Below are positions 19,181-28,290 of a stretch of 64,000 bases of DNA, in pieces. The position numbers and the translations under genes were made by a program. Each line of letters starts with the position of its first letter. Within the stretch, counting starts at the first letter, position 1. Below the pieces are notes generated by a model. That model saw only the letters and a program-made list of their open reading frames with translations. It made no database searches and had not been told where the DNA came from. Source of the stretch: Streptomyces sp. Root1304 (lineage in GTDB: Bacteria; Actinomycetota; Actinomycetes; Streptomycetales; Streptomycetaceae); assembly GCF_001426405.1 (NCBI RefSeq), contig NZ_LMEP01000012.1, positions 201,948 through 265,947 of the forward strand, read 5' to 3'.

Positions 19181-19771
19181 TCAGACCGCGCGGTCCTCGA
19201 TCTCCACCCGGGGCGCGGTGTCGTGCCAGACGCAGAAGACGGACAGTTCGCGGCCGTCCGCGGTGAACGTGACCCGGATCCAGGTGGCCTGCTTCCACAC
19301 CTGCATCTGCCAGCCGGAGGCCGGGATGGCGGAGACGAGTTCGGCCGAGGTCTTCCCGAGGTCGAAGGTGACCCGGCCGCCGTCGACCGTGTACGTCTTC
19401 ACGTCCGAACCGGAGTCCGCCGGGGCGGTGGTGGGCGCCTCGGTCGTGGGCCGCGCCGTCCGCGAGGGGGTCGACGAGGGGGTGGCGGGAGCGGTCGTGG
19501 GACCGGCGCTCGGCGTGGCCTTCGGGGTGGCGGGCGCGGAGGGCGTCCCGGACCCGGGGCGCCGCGTCGACGAGGACAGCGGGTCGCCGCCGGCCGTCGC
19601 CGGTTCGTCGGTGGCACCGGCGGGGAGGGGCAGCGCGCGCGGGGGGTCGTAGACCGTCCCGGACAGCACCGTGTGCACTCCCCACCAGGACAGGGTGACC
19701 GCCGCGCCGGTGGCGAGCGACCAGGCCAGGGCGTGAACGAGTCCTCTTCGCACCGGGACATAGTGCACCAC
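19181..19771 (-). CDS. Membrane-anchored protein with Pro/Thr-rich linker
   Basis: A 196-residue protein with one N-terminal transmembrane helix (about 11-36), a Ser/Thr/Pro/Ala-rich linker (about 50-120) and a C-terminal extracytoplasmic domain of about 75 residues containing two conserved-looking tryptophans. The start could be GTG 19771, an adjacent GTG or GTG 19753; no strong Shine-Dalgarno decides. It is divergent from the two-component system at 19841, so it might be linked to signal sensing, but nothing shows this directly. Confidence 0.7.
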   Translation of the reverse strand: MVHYVPVRRGLVHALAWSLATGAAVTLSWWGVHTVLSGTVYDPPRALPLPAGATDEPATAGGDPLSSSTRRPGSGTPSAPATPKATPSAGPTTAPATPSSTPSRTARPTTEAPTTAPADSGSDVKTYTVDGGRVTFDLGKTSAELVSAIPASGWQMQVWKQATWIRVTFTADGRELSVFCVWHDTAPRVEIEDRAV

Positions 19772-19827
19772 GCTCCGACGGGCCGGGCCGGAGGGTGGAC
19801 ATTGTCAGATGATTCCCCTGAATGGCG

Positions 19828-19841
19828 TACGGTGCCGCCCA
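19828..19841 (+). promoter_or_regulatory. Candidate leaderless promoter for the response regulator
   Basis: TACGGT (19828-19833) fits the TANNNT -10 consensus and lies exactly 7 nt before the ATG. The gene has no Shine-Dalgarno. A -35 is less clear (TTGTCA at 19802, 20-bp spacing). Confidence 0.5.
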
Positions 19842-20542
19842 TGGCAAGTGTGCTCGTGGTCGAGGACGACCAGTTCGTGCGCTCCGCCCTCATCCGCCAG
19901 CTGTCCGAGGCCTCCCACACGGTACGGAGCGTCGGCACGGCTCTGGAGGCGTTGCGCGAGGTCGCCCATTTCCGTTTCGACGTCGTGATCCTGGACCTCG
20001 GTCTGCCCGATCTCGACGGGTCCGAGGCGCTCAAGATGCTGCGCGGGATCACCGACGTCCCGGTGATCATCGCGACCGCCCGGGACGACGAGGCGGAGAT
20101 CGTACGGCTCCTCCACGCCGGGGCCGACGACTACCTCGTGAAGCCCTTCTCCGTGGACCACCTCTCGGCCCGGATGGCCGCCGTCCTGCGCCGGGCGCGG
20201 TCCGCCGCGGGGGAGGCGCCGCCCTCCCGGGTGATCCGGGTCGGCGGGCTCACCGTCGACCCGCTGCGCCGTCAGGCGGAGCTCGACGGGGCACCCCTGG
20301 ACCTCACCCGGCGCGAGTTCGACCTGCTCGCCTTCCTCGCCGGCCGGCCCGGCGTCGTCGTCCCGCGCAAGGAACTGCTCGCCGAGGTGTGGCAGCAGTC
20401 CTACGGGGACGACCAGACCATCGACGTACATCTGTCATGGCTACGGCGGAAACTGGGCGAAACGGCCGCCCGGCCCCGCTATCTCCACACCCTGCGCGGG
20501 GTCGGCGTGAAGCTGGAACCGCCCCGGGAGCCGCAGCCGTGA
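19841..20542 (+). CDS. OmpR/PhoB-family response regulator
   Basis: A 233-residue regulator. The receiver domain has acidic E8-D9-D10, phospho-acceptor D52 in VVILDLGLPD and K101 in YLVKPF. The C-terminal winged helix has LDLTRREFDLLAFL, then TIDVHLSWLRRKLGE and the wing near LHTLRGVGVKLE. ATG 19841 places the receiver strand at residue 4. Its stop overlaps the kinase start (GTGA), so the pair is one translational unit. The secreted chitinase immediately downstream is a candidate target. Confidence 0.93.
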   Translation: MASVLVVEDDQFVRSALIRQLSEASHTVRSVGTALEALREVAHFRFDVVILDLGLPDLDGSEALKMLRGITDVPVIIATARDDEAEIVRLLHAGADDYLVKPFSVDHLSARMAAVLRRARSAAGEAPPSRVIRVGGLTVDPLRRQAELDGAPLDLTRREFDLLAFLAGRPGVVVPRKELLAEVWQQSYGDDQTIDVHLSWLRRKLGETAARPRYLHTLRGVGVKLEPPREPQP

Positions 20543-21945
20543 GATGGGCGCTCGTCAAGGTGTCGCTCGCCGTCACCGCCATGGTCGTCTTCGCCTTCGC
20601 CGTACCCCTCGGGCTCGTCGTCAAGGAGATGGCCCGCGACCGGGCGTTCTCCAACGCCGAACGGCGGGCCGCCGGGCTCGCCCCCGTCCTCGCCATCACC
20701 ACCGACCGCGACGAACTCGACAAGGCCGTCGCCACCACCGAGGACGGCGCCGCCGGACGGCTCGCCGTCCACGTGCCCGCCGCCGAACCCGGCGGTACGG
20801 CCCTGGAGATCGGCACCCGGCGGGCCGGCGAGGAGGACATCGCCGCCACCCGCAGGCTCGGCCGGGCCTCCATCGCCGAGGTCCCCGGCGGTTACGCGCT
20901 GCTCCAGCCCACCGCCCTCAGCAGCGGCCAGGTCGCCGTCGTCGAACTCTTCGTCCCCGAGGGCGAGGTGTCCAACGGCGTCGCCACCGCCTGGCTGGTC
21001 CTCGCCGGGGTCGGCGCCGCCCTGATCGTCGGCTCCGTCGCCGTTGCCGACCGGCTCGGCGTCCGGATGGTCCAGCCCGCCCAGCGGCTCGCGGGCGCCG
21101 CCCACGACCTCGGCGAGGGCAAGCTCGGCGCCCGGGTCCCCGAGGAGGGCCCGCCCGAACTCAAGTCGGCCGCCGTCGCGTTCAACTCCATGGCCGACCA
21201 GGTCGTCCAGCTCCTCGCCAACGAACGCGAACTGGCCGCCGACCTCTCCCACCGGCTGCGCACCCCGCTCACCGTGCTCCGGCTCAACGCCGCCTCGCTG
21301 GGCTCGGGGCCGGCCGCCGACCAGACCCGCGCCGCCGTCGAACAGCTGGAGCGCGAGGTCGACACCATCATCCGCACGGCCAGGGACGCGAAGCCGCAGA
21401 CCCAGGCGACCGGGCCCGGTGCGGGCTGCGACGCCGCCGAAGTGGTGCGCGAGCGCATGGAGTTCTGGTCGGCGCTCGCCGAGGACGAGGGCCGCCGGGT
21501 CCGGGTCGCGGGCGTCGAGCGCCCGGTCCGCATCCCGGTCGCCCGCCCCGAACTCGTCGCCGCGCTCGACGCGTTGCTCGGCAACGTCTTCCGGCACACC
21601 TCCGAGGGCACGGCCTTCTCCATCGACGTCCACAACGGCGACGACGCCGTCATCGTCCTCGTCTCCGACGCGGGCCCCGGCATCGCCGACCCCGCCGCCG
21701 CGCTGGCCCGCGGCAACAGCGGCGCCCGGGACGGCTCGACGGGCCTCGGCCTCGACATCGTGCGGCGGATGGCGGAGAACACCGGCGGCGACGTCCGCAT
21801 CGGCCACTCGGTCCTGGGCGGCACGGAGGTCCGGATCTGGATCGGCCTCGACGGACGCCGCACGGGCGGCACGACCGGCCGCCGGGGCCACCGCCCGCCC
21901 CGCCGCCGCGGCGGCACCGGCACCCGAAGGGCCAACGGCGGCTGA
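20539..21945 (+). CDS. Sensor histidine kinase
   Basis: A 468-residue membrane kinase. The first transmembrane helix is at about 9-30 and the second about 150-175, enclosing an extracellular sensor domain of about 120 residues. A HAMP-like linker precedes the phospho-acceptor H238 in LSHRLRTPL. The ATPase domain shows the N-box around LLGNVFRHT, a G1-like SDAGPGIAD and a G2-like GSTGLGLDIV. The GTG start overlaps the regulator stop. The tail is rich in Arg and Gly. The signal is unknown. Confidence 0.92.
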   Translation: MRWALVKVSLAVTAMVVFAFAVPLGLVVKEMARDRAFSNAERRAAGLAPVLAITTDRDELDKAVATTEDGAAGRLAVHVPAAEPGGTALEIGTRRAGEEDIAATRRLGRASIAEVPGGYALLQPTALSSGQVAVVELFVPEGEVSNGVATAWLVLAGVGAALIVGSVAVADRLGVRMVQPAQRLAGAAHDLGEGKLGARVPEEGPPELKSAAVAFNSMADQVVQLLANERELAADLSHRLRTPLTVLRLNAASLGSGPAADQTRAAVEQLEREVDTIIRTARDAKPQTQATGPGAGCDAAEVVRERMEFWSALAEDEGRRVRVAGVERPVRIPVARPELVAALDALLGNVFRHTSEGTAFSIDVHNGDDAVIVLVSDAGPGIADPAAALARGNSGARDGSTGLGLDIVRRMAENTGGDVRIGHSVLGGTEVRIWIGLDGRRTGGTTGRRGHRPPRRRGGTGTRRANGG

Positions 21946-21990
21946 AGGACCGGCCGTTCCCGCGCCAACCTTTCCTGGCTCCGATGCCTT

Positions 21991-22009
21991 CCTTAAGCGG
22001 AGCCTAAGG
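21991..22009. promoter_or_regulatory. Inverted repeat upstream of the second chitinase
   Basis: CCTTAAGCGGAGCCTAAGG reads as an imperfect inverted repeat (CCTTA...TAAGG). It lies between the kinase stop and the chitinase start and is a candidate binding site for the adjacent OmpR-type regulator; this is inference. Confidence 0.45.
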
Positions 22010-22105
22010 ATCCCCGCCCGTGTCCCCGGACGCCGATTTGTCCGCTTCCCGCTCGCTAGCGTGCTGCCCGCACCCCCACACCCCCAGCACAGAGGCAGGC
22101 ACGCG

Positions 22106-23623
22106 ATGGGCACCAGTTCGCACCGGCGCAGGGCGAGCACCAGGACGAAGATCGCCGGGGCGGTCGTCGCCGCCGCGGTCGTCGGCGGCGCCGTGTTCGC
22201 GCTCACGGGTACGGCCCAGGCCTCGGCGGTCGGCGCCGCGTACACCAGGACCAGTTCCTGGACCGGCGGCTACACCGGCCAGTACGTCGTCACCAACGAG
22301 ACCACCACCGCCCAGTCCGACTGGACCCTGGAGTTCGACCTCCCGGCCGGCACCACCATCGGCTCCCTCTGGAACGGCGAGCACACCGTCTCCGGCCGCC
22401 ACGTCACCGTCCGGCCCGCGAGCTGGAACAGGCAGCTGGCGCCCGGCGGCTCCGTCACCGTCGGCTTCGTCACCTCGGCGGCCGGAGCGCCCGGCGACCC
22501 CACCGGCTGCCTGATCAACAAGGCCGCCTGCTCCGCCGGAGGCCCCGCCCCCACCCCCAGCGGCCGCCCCACCGAGCAGCCCACCCCCACCACCGCCCCG
22601 ACCACGACGGCACCGACCACCCCCGCGCCCACCACGGCCGCCCCCACGACCACCCCGCCCACCACACCGCCGCCGACCACGGCCGCGCCCACCCCCACCC
22701 CCACGGCGACCGCGACCGGCACCCCCGTCGGGACCGCGAAGTTCGCCCCGTACGTCGACACCTCGCTCTACCCGGCGTACGACCTGCTCGCGACCGCCGA
22801 CGCCACCGGTGTGAAGGAGTTCAACCTCGCCTTCATCACCTCCGGCGGCGCCTGCGCCCCGCTGTGGGGCGGGGTCACCGACCTGGCGAACGACAAGGTC
22901 GCCGCCCAGATCGGCGCCCTGCGCGCCAAGGGCGGTGACGTCCGGGTCTCCTTCGGCGGCGCCGCCGGGCACGAGCTGGCCCTGAACTGCTCGACCCCCT
23001 CGGCGCTGGCCGCCGCGTACGGCAAGGCCGTCGACCAGTACAAGCTCACCAAGGTCGACTTCGACATCGAGGGCGCGGCCCTGCCGGACACCGCCGCCAA
23101 CTCCCGCCGCGCGCAGGCCATCGCCCAGCTCCAGAAGTCCCACCCCGGCCTGAACGTCTCCTTCACCCTGCCGGTGATGCCCGAGGGCCTGACCCAGCCG
23201 GGCGTGGACCTGCTCGCCGACGCGAAGCGGAACGGCGTCCGCGTCGACGCCGTCAACATCATGGCGATGGACTACGGGCCCGCCTACAGCGCCGACATGG
23301 GCACGTACGCGATCCAGGCGGCGACCGCGACCCAGGCGCAGATCAAGGGCGTCCTCGGACTCTCCGACGCGGCCGCCTGGAAGGCCGTCGCCGTCACCCC
23401 GATGATCGGCGTCAACGACGTCGCGAGCGAGGTCTTCGAGGTCGACGACGCCACCCAGCTCGTCGACTTCGCGAAGTCCAAGGGCATCGGCTGGCTCTCC
23501 ATGTGGTCCTCGACCCGCGACAAGCAGTGCGCGGCCGGCGCGGTCAGCTACGCGGACGCCACCTGCTCCTCGGTCCTCCAGCAGCCGCTGGCCTTCACGA
23601 AGGCCTTCGCCGCCTACAAGTGA
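22106..23623 (+). CDS. Secreted GH18 chitinase with N-terminal CBM2
   Basis: A 505-residue extracellular enzyme. An Arg-rich N-region and hydrophobic core (about 14-40, ending AQASA) form the signal peptide. A CBM2-like module (about 42-140) with conserved tryptophans and a Cys near each end is followed by a long Thr/Pro linker (about 145-210) and a GH18 barrel (about 212-505). The catalytic motif VDFDIEG has the DxDxE spacing with E as acid. The order binding module - linker - catalytic domain is typical of Streptomyces family-18 chitinases. ATG 22106 gives a complete signal. No DasR-like site is seen upstream, unlike the first chitinase. Confidence 0.92.
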   Translation: MGTSSHRRRASTRTKIAGAVVAAAVVGGAVFALTGTAQASAVGAAYTRTSSWTGGYTGQYVVTNETTTAQSDWTLEFDLPAGTTIGSLWNGEHTVSGRHVTVRPASWNRQLAPGGSVTVGFVTSAAGAPGDPTGCLINKAACSAGGPAPTPSGRPTEQPTPTTAPTTTAPTTPAPTTAAPTTTPPTTPPPTTAAPTPTPTATATGTPVGTAKFAPYVDTSLYPAYDLLATADATGVKEFNLAFITSGGACAPLWGGVTDLANDKVAAQIGALRAKGGDVRVSFGGAAGHELALNCSTPSALAAAYGKAVDQYKLTKVDFDIEGAALPDTAANSRRAQAIAQLQKSHPGLNVSFTLPVMPEGLTQPGVDLLADAKRNGVRVDAVNIMAMDYGPAYSADMGTYAIQAATATQAQIKGVLGLSDAAAWKAVAVTPMIGVNDVASEVFEVDDATQLVDFAKSKGIGWLSMWSSTRDKQCAAGAVSYADATCSSVLQQPLAFTKAFAAYK

Positions 23624-23667
23624 CCCCGACCGTCCGACCCGGCCGACCGCCCCCGTCCCCCCACACC

Positions 23668-23707
23668 GCGCGCCCCGGCCGGACCCCTACCGCCGACCGG
23701 GGCGCGC
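23668..23707. terminator. Bidirectional terminator between convergent genes
   Basis: An 11-bp perfect stem GCGCGCCCCGG/CCGGGGCGCGC surrounds an 18-nt loop. It separates the chitinase and the aspartate decarboxylase remnant. Confidence 0.75.
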
Positions 23708-23777
23708 ACCCCTTTCCCGTGACGCCGGGGCCGCGAGGTCCGTCACGGCCCCCTGGCCCCGCATCCCTCGCCGGCCC

Positions 23778-24695
23778 TCAGGCCCGTGAGGACTTCCACT
23801 CCTCCGCGTAGTCGTTGAAGATCGCCCGCAGGTGGTGGCCGATCTTCAGGTAGTCCAGGTCGTCCAGGTTGGCCAGGGACACCCGGACCGACCACTCGGG
23901 GCCGTCGAAGCCGCCGCCGTTGAGCAGGACGACGCTGGTCTGCTCGGCCAGCCGGAACAGCGGGTCGACCGGCTCGTAGTTCTTCTCCAGGAAGTCCGCG
24001 AAGTCCTTCCCGTGCACCCGCTCGGCCTCCGCGAGCAGGTCCAGCTCGATGTAGTAGCCGGCCCGCTTCGGGTCCTCGGCGATCTTCATCTGGGCGCCTT
24101 CGAGGAGCAGGTCGAGGCGCCGGCGCACGATGCCCCGGATCTTCTCCTTGTACGCCTGCCCCTCGGGGAGCATGTCGAAGAGCGAGAACAGCGTCATCAT
24201 GACCTGCTGGGGGAGCGACAGACCGGCGGTGTGGTTGAGCGCCACCTGACGGGAGTCGGCGACCAGCCGGTCGATGAACCGGATCTTCTCCGGGTCCAGG
24301 CTCAGCGTCCCGTACCGCTTGTTCAGGCGGTCCTTCTCGGCCTGCGGCAGGTTCGCGATCATGTCGTCGATCGCGTTGTCGTCGTTGAGCCCGATGACCC
24401 CGAGCCGGTGGCCGGTGCAGCCGTAGTGCTTGGAGTACGAGTACACGAGGAGCGTGTTGCGCGGCAGGTCGGCGGCTAGCGAGCGGAAGCCCTCGACGAA
24501 GGTGCCGTACACGTCGTCCGTGACGATCAGCAGGTTCGGGTTCGGGCCGGCGACGATCTCCTTGATCTGGCCGGCGACCCGCTCGCTCAGCGCCAGCGAC
24601 GGCGGGTTCGAGGGGTTGACGACACAGACCAGCTTGACCGAGGGGTCCGCGAGCTTGGCGACCTCCTCGGCCGGAAGTCGGGCGGGGGAGGGGTG
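23778..24695 (-). pseudogene. asdA: 3' part of aspartate 4-decarboxylase/aminotransferase (asdA), truncated
   Basis: About 300 residues match the C-terminal part of the PLP-dependent bifunctional aspartate aminotransferase/aspartate 4-decarboxylase. The block VVNPSNPPS and the PLP-lysine region SYSKHYGCTGHRLG are intact to the natural C-terminus. Full-length members have about 530-550 residues, so the N-terminal 230 or so are missing. Upstream of about 24695 the same frame reads as nonsense opposite aspT sequence. There is no native start, so the enzyme is almost certainly non-functional. The sequence otherwise shows no decay, suggesting a recent event or an assembly artefact. Confidence 0.85.
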
Positions 24696-25456
24696 AGGAC
24701 CTTGCTGCCCCGCTTGACCGCCTCGACGGTGACCCGGCCGCCGAGCGAGCGCTCCAGGTCGCCGACCCTGGCGCCGTCCGCCTGCGTGACCAGGAACGTC
24801 CGGCCGACCATGCCCGGGAGGGCCTCGCGCTCGTCGGACTCCAGGCCGCCGCCCGCGCCGCGCATCTTCTCCCACAGCTCGCGGGAGGCGTCGCGGAGGT
24901 TGATCCGCAGCATCATCGGCATGATCTGGCTGGTGTAGATGACGATGGTGACGAGGCCGAAGAGGTAGCAGACCGTGTACGCGGTGGCGACGTGGCCCTG
25001 GTACTGGGTGATCTGCTCCTGGGTCAGGTCGGAGAGCTTGCCGATCGCCTCGGTCGCCGTACCGACGACCGCCGACTCGGTGGCGGCGCCGGCGAGGATG
25101 CCGGCGGCGGTGCCGACGTCCAGGTCGAAGGCCTCGGCGAGGCCGAGGGCGATGCCGACGACACTGATGACCTCGATCACACAGAGGGCGAAGAAGCGCA
25201 GGCTCTTCTTGTTGAGGTTGGCGAAGAACTGCGGACCCGCCAGATAGCCGAGCGAGAAGATGAAGAGCGCGAAGAAGATGGTCTTCACGTCGTTCGAGAC
25301 GGTGACCTCGGTCCAGGCGCCGAGGAGCAGCGAGACGATCAGGGTGCCGCAGATGCCGCCGAGTGTGATGGGGCCCACGCGCAGCTTGCCGACGAGGTAG
25401 CCGGCCGCGAGGCAGAGGAAGAGGGCGAGTTCAGGATGGTCACGCAGGACTCCCAT
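24587..25456 (-). pseudogene. aspT: 5' part of aspartate-alanine antiporter (aspT), truncated
   Basis: The frame begins with ATG 25456 behind GAGGTGAGGG and encodes the N-terminal membrane half of an AspT-type aspartate:alanine exchanger, with five or so hydrophobic helices, the AGAATESAVVGTA family motif and the start of the central TrkA-C/RCK region up to about VKRGSKVLTP. True homology stops near 24690. The last 34 or so codons are out-of-frame asdA sequence ending at 24587. Full-length members have about 540-560 residues, so over half is missing. In intact loci the antiporter and decarboxylase form a proton-consuming aspartate-to-alanine cycle. Confidence 0.85.
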
Positions 25457-25635
25457 CCGCCCTCACCTCGCCCAAATGAAGCTGAATGTGAGGATTGTGG
25501 ACATAAGGGGACGCTGACAGGGGGGTGGAGGGGGTCGACGCCTCGCCCGAACGAGTGAGCGGATGAACGGTTGAGCGAGCGGGGGGCTCCGGCGCGTCGC
25601 GGAGGCGGGGGTGCTCGCCCCGGGCGCACAACGAC
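25457..25635. other. Non-coding region between the antiporter remnant and the tRNA-His terminator
   Basis: This is the probable promoter and leader of the aspT-asdA unit. I see no gene. The antiporter Shine-Dalgarno lies at its left edge. Confidence 0.4.
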
Positions 25636-25667
25636 GCAGGCCCCGGTTCTTTCGAACCGGGGCCTGC
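25636..25667 (-). terminator. tRNA-His terminator
   Basis: A 13-bp perfect stem GCAGGCCCCGGTT/AACCGGGGCCTGC with a 6-nt loop lies 8 nt beyond the tRNA 3' end. Confidence 0.85.
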
Positions 25668-25675
25668 GCTCTGAG

Positions 25676-25749
25676 GGTGAGTAACGGGACTTGAACCCGC
25701 GACATCCTGGACCACAACCAGGTGCTCTGCCAGCTGAGCTATACCCACC
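25676..25749 (-). tRNA. tRNA-His (anticodon GUG)
   Basis: Anticodon stem CCTGG/CCAGG encloses loop TTGTGGT, giving GUG. The acceptor GTGGGTA pairs with TACTCAC, and the extra G at -1 faces the C discriminator, the hallmark of bacterial tRNA-His. CCA is not encoded. The locus beside orn and adpA is the one known in Streptomyces. Confidence 0.96.
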
Positions 25750-25887
25750 ATGCCCGGCGGTTTTCCCGAAGGTTTCCCTGACCGGCCGAGAAGAAGTCTA
25801 CAGGGTCTTGGAGGGTGCTCGCGCCCGCATTGATTCGGGGGCGCGAGCAGGCCCTATGCGGAGGGGGTCACGCGGCCGGAAGGGGGA

Positions 25888-26490
25888 TCATTCGGCCGGT
25901 ACGACATGACGGGCCGCGATCTTCTTCGCGGTGTCGGAGTCGGGGCCGGGCTGCGGGACGAAGACCGCCTCCCGGTAGTAGCGCAGCTCCGCGATGGATT
26001 CGCGGATGTCGGCGAGCGCCCGGTGGTTGCCGTTCTTCTCCGGACTGTTGAAGTACGCCCTCGGGTACCAGCGGCGGGCCAGCTCCTTGACCGAGGAGAC
26101 ATCGACGATCCGGTAGTGCAGGTGGCTCTCCAGGGCGGGCATGTCCCGGGCGAGGAAGCCGCGGTCCGTGGAGACCGAGTTCCCGCACAGGGGTGCCTTG
26201 CCGGGTTCCTTGACGTGCTCGCGGATGTACGCGAGGACCTGGGCCTCCGCGTCGGCGAGCGTGGTGCCGCCGGCGAGCGCGTCGAGCAGCCCCGAGGACG
26301 TGTGCATCCGGCGCACGATCTCGGGCATGGTCTCCAGGGCGGCGTCCGGCGGACGGATCACGATGTCCACCCCGTCGCCGAGCACGTTCAGTTCCGAGTC
26401 GGTGACCAGTGCGGCCACCTCGATGAGTGCGTCGTCCGTCAGCGAGAGCCCGGTCATCTCGCAGTCGATCCACACCATGCGATCGTTCAT
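25888..26490 (-). CDS. orn: Oligoribonuclease
   Basis: A 200-residue 3'-5' exonuclease that degrades short RNA (and pGpG) to mononucleotides. The DEDDh catalytic pattern is complete: D9 and E11 in [10 protein letters not shown], the middle acidic region with LARDMP, and NHRALADI with the conserved H and D. The length is normal. ATG 26490 (MNDRMVW) is the family start. It lies directly downstream of adpA on the same strand, the order known in Streptomyces, with a strong terminator between them. Through pGpG breakdown it may act alongside the GGDEF-EAL protein in c-di-GMP turnover. Confidence 0.96.
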   Translation of the reverse strand: MNDRMVWIDCEMTGLSLTDDALIEVAALVTDSELNVLGDGVDIVIRPPDAALETMPEIVRRMHTSSGLLDALAGGTTLADAEAQVLAYIREHVKEPGKAPLCGNSVSTDRGFLARDMPALESHLHYRIVDVSSVKELARRWYPRAYFNSPEKNGNHRALADIRESIAELRYYREAVFVPQPGPDSDTAKKIAARHVVPAE

Positions 26491-26552
26491 GCGTCCTACC
26501 TTAGGGCCTGCCCGGCAGGTCTTCCGGTCGTCCGGACGGTTGTCCGGACAGG

Positions 26553-26593
26553 CCGACGGGCGCCCGGGGGAGGTGTCCCCGGGCGCCCGTCGG
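26553..26593 (-). terminator. Strong hairpin between adpA and orn
   Basis: A perfect 17-bp stem (26553-26569 with 26577-26593, ends CCGACGGG / CCCGTCGG) encloses a 7-nt loop. Upstream at 26530-26549 the palindrome GTCCGGAC occurs twice. Orn probably also has its own promoter here. Confidence 0.82.
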
Positions 26594-26651
26594 TCCTGCG
26601 GTGCGCGGCTTGTGGCCACGCCGGTCTGTACGTGGGGGCCGGCCGGTCCCC

Positions 26652-27821
26652 CTACGGCGCGCTGCGCTGGCCCGGGAACGACGCGCGCCCCGGAGCGTAG
26701 GCGTCGGTCTGAGGCTTCCCCGGCTCCAGCGGCGGGCCGGGACGGCGGGCGCCCGCCGCGACCTGTGCGGGCACCACCGGGTCGAGCACCGCCGTCGTGG
26801 TCTCACCCTGCGGCCGCCGGGCCCGGTACGCGGCCCGGTAGGCAGCCGGCGAGGAGCCGAGCTGGCGCCGGAAGTGGCCGCGCAGTGCCACCGGGGAGCG
26901 GAAGCCGCACCGGCCCGCGACCTCGTCGACGGAGTAGTCGGAGGTCTCCAGGAGCCGCTGCGCCTGCAGCACCCGCTGGGTGATCAGCCACTGGAGCGGG
27001 GCCGATCCGGTCAGCGAGCGGAACCGGCGGTCGAAGGTCCGCCGGGACATGTAGGCGCGGGCGGCGAGCGTCTCCACGTCGAACTGTTCGTGGAGGTGCT
27101 CCAGCGCCCAGGCGACGACCTCGGCCAGCGGGTCGGCGCCGATCTCCTCTGGTAAAGACCTGTCGAGGTAGCGCTCCTGGCCGCCGCTGCGCCGCGGCGG
27201 GACGACGAGCCTGCGCGCCAGCGCGCCCGCCGCCTCGGTGCCGTGGTCGGTCCGCACGATGTGCAGACACAGATCGATTCCGGCCGCGGTGCCGGCGGAG
27301 GTCAGCACGTCGCCGTCGTCGACGAAGAGCTCCCGGGGGTCCACATGGACCGACGGGTAGCGCTTGGCGAGCGTCGGCGCGTACATCCAGTGGGTGGTCG
27401 CCGGCCGGCCGTCGAGGAGGCCGGCCGCGGCGAGGACGAAGGCCCCCGTGCACAGACCGACGATCCTGGCGCCCTCCTCGTGGGCGCGGCGCAGCGCTTC
27501 GAGCGCCTCCGGCGGCGGCGGCGAGGTGATCGACCGCCAGGCCGGGACGACGACGGTGCCCGCGCGGCTGATGGCCTCCAGGCCGTAGGGCGCGGTCAGT
27601 TCGAGTCCACCGGTGGTCCGCAGCGGGCCGTCCTCGCCCGCACAGACGAGCAGCCGGTAGCGTGGCACCCCGGCGTCCTGCCGGTCGATGCCGAACACGG
27701 AGAGCGGGATGGAGCTCTCGAAGATGGGGCCGCCGCTGAACAGCAGCACCGCGACGACTTCGCGACGGCGGCGTCCGGTCAGCTTCCGTGCGGCCTCCGG
27801 TACGGCGGAGTCCTGGCTCAT
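26652..27821 (-). CDS. adpA: AdpA, AraC/XylS-family master regulator of development
   Basis: A 389-residue pleiotropic activator of morphological differentiation and secondary metabolism. The N-terminal DJ-1/PfpI-like dimerisation domain (about 22-205) has the [17 protein letters not shown] elbow. The C-terminal AraC DNA-binding domain (about 235-340) has two helix-turn-helices, including [13 protein letters not shown] and [21 protein letters not shown]. Codon 223 (27153-27155) is TTA, placed between the domains, so translation should depend on the bldA leucyl-tRNA as in other Streptomyces. ATG 27821 has GAGGGGGG upstream. Location next to orn supports the name. Confidence 0.96.
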   Translation of the reverse strand: MSQDSAVPEAARKLTGRRRREVVAVLLFSGGPIFESSIPLSVFGIDRQDAGVPRYRLLVCAGEDGPLRTTGGLELTAPYGLEAISRAGTVVVPAWRSITSPPPPEALEALRRAHEEGARIVGLCTGAFVLAAAGLLDGRPATTHWMYAPTLAKRYPSVHVDPRELFVDDGDVLTSAGTAAGIDLCLHIVRTDHGTEAAGALARRLVVPPRRSGGQERYLDRSLPEEIGADPLAEVVAWALEHLHEQFDVETLAARAYMSRRTFDRRFRSLTGSAPLQWLITQRVLQAQRLLETSDYSVDEVAGRCGFRSPVALRGHFRRQLGSSPAAYRAAYRARRPQGETTTAVLDPVVPAQVAAGARRPGPPLEPGKPQTDAYAPGRASFPGQRSAP

Positions 27822-28290
27822 GACGCTAAGCCCCCCTCGGTGTTCGCGTCTCCCTGGTCGTGTCGCTGGTGCACGTTTCCCCTCGGTTTTGCACGAGACC
27901 CCAGTCTTCGGTACCCATGATCGAATCTACTGCGTCCCGTGGCGCCGGCGTGACAAGTTCTCCGTCCGGTGGATTGTCGACAAGGCCACTTGGCGTGAAG
28001 CGATCGATCGCGAAGTCTTCCGTCCGGGGGTCGCCGGGAGGGGGTCCGGTACGGCGAACGCCCCCGTACGCGGGGGGTGCGAGCCCCCGGAGCGGGGCAT
28101 TCTCGGGTGCCGGCCCCGGGGTTGGGCAACCGTTTTGCCAAGGACTCGCCGACGGATGGAAGTTGGCCGAAAACATATGGGTTCGGGTGTACGAACCTGT
28201 CAACTCCAGGAGGGGCGGGCCTGACGGGGGCGCCTTTTCGGACCGGTTCCGCCCCCTCGTCCACCCCCGGCCGTCCGCCCGCCGGGTCCC
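27822..28290 (-). promoter_or_regulatory. Long adpA upstream region
   Basis: No gene is seen in these 469 bp. An inverted repeat GGTTCG-6-CGAACC lies at 28180-28197, and TGGCCGAAAA (28165-28174) matches 8 of 10 positions of the AdpA consensus TGGCSNGWWY. Long, multiply regulated upstream regions are known for adpA (AdpA itself, gamma-butyrolactone receptors, BldD). Which of these act here cannot be read by eye. Confidence 0.5.
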
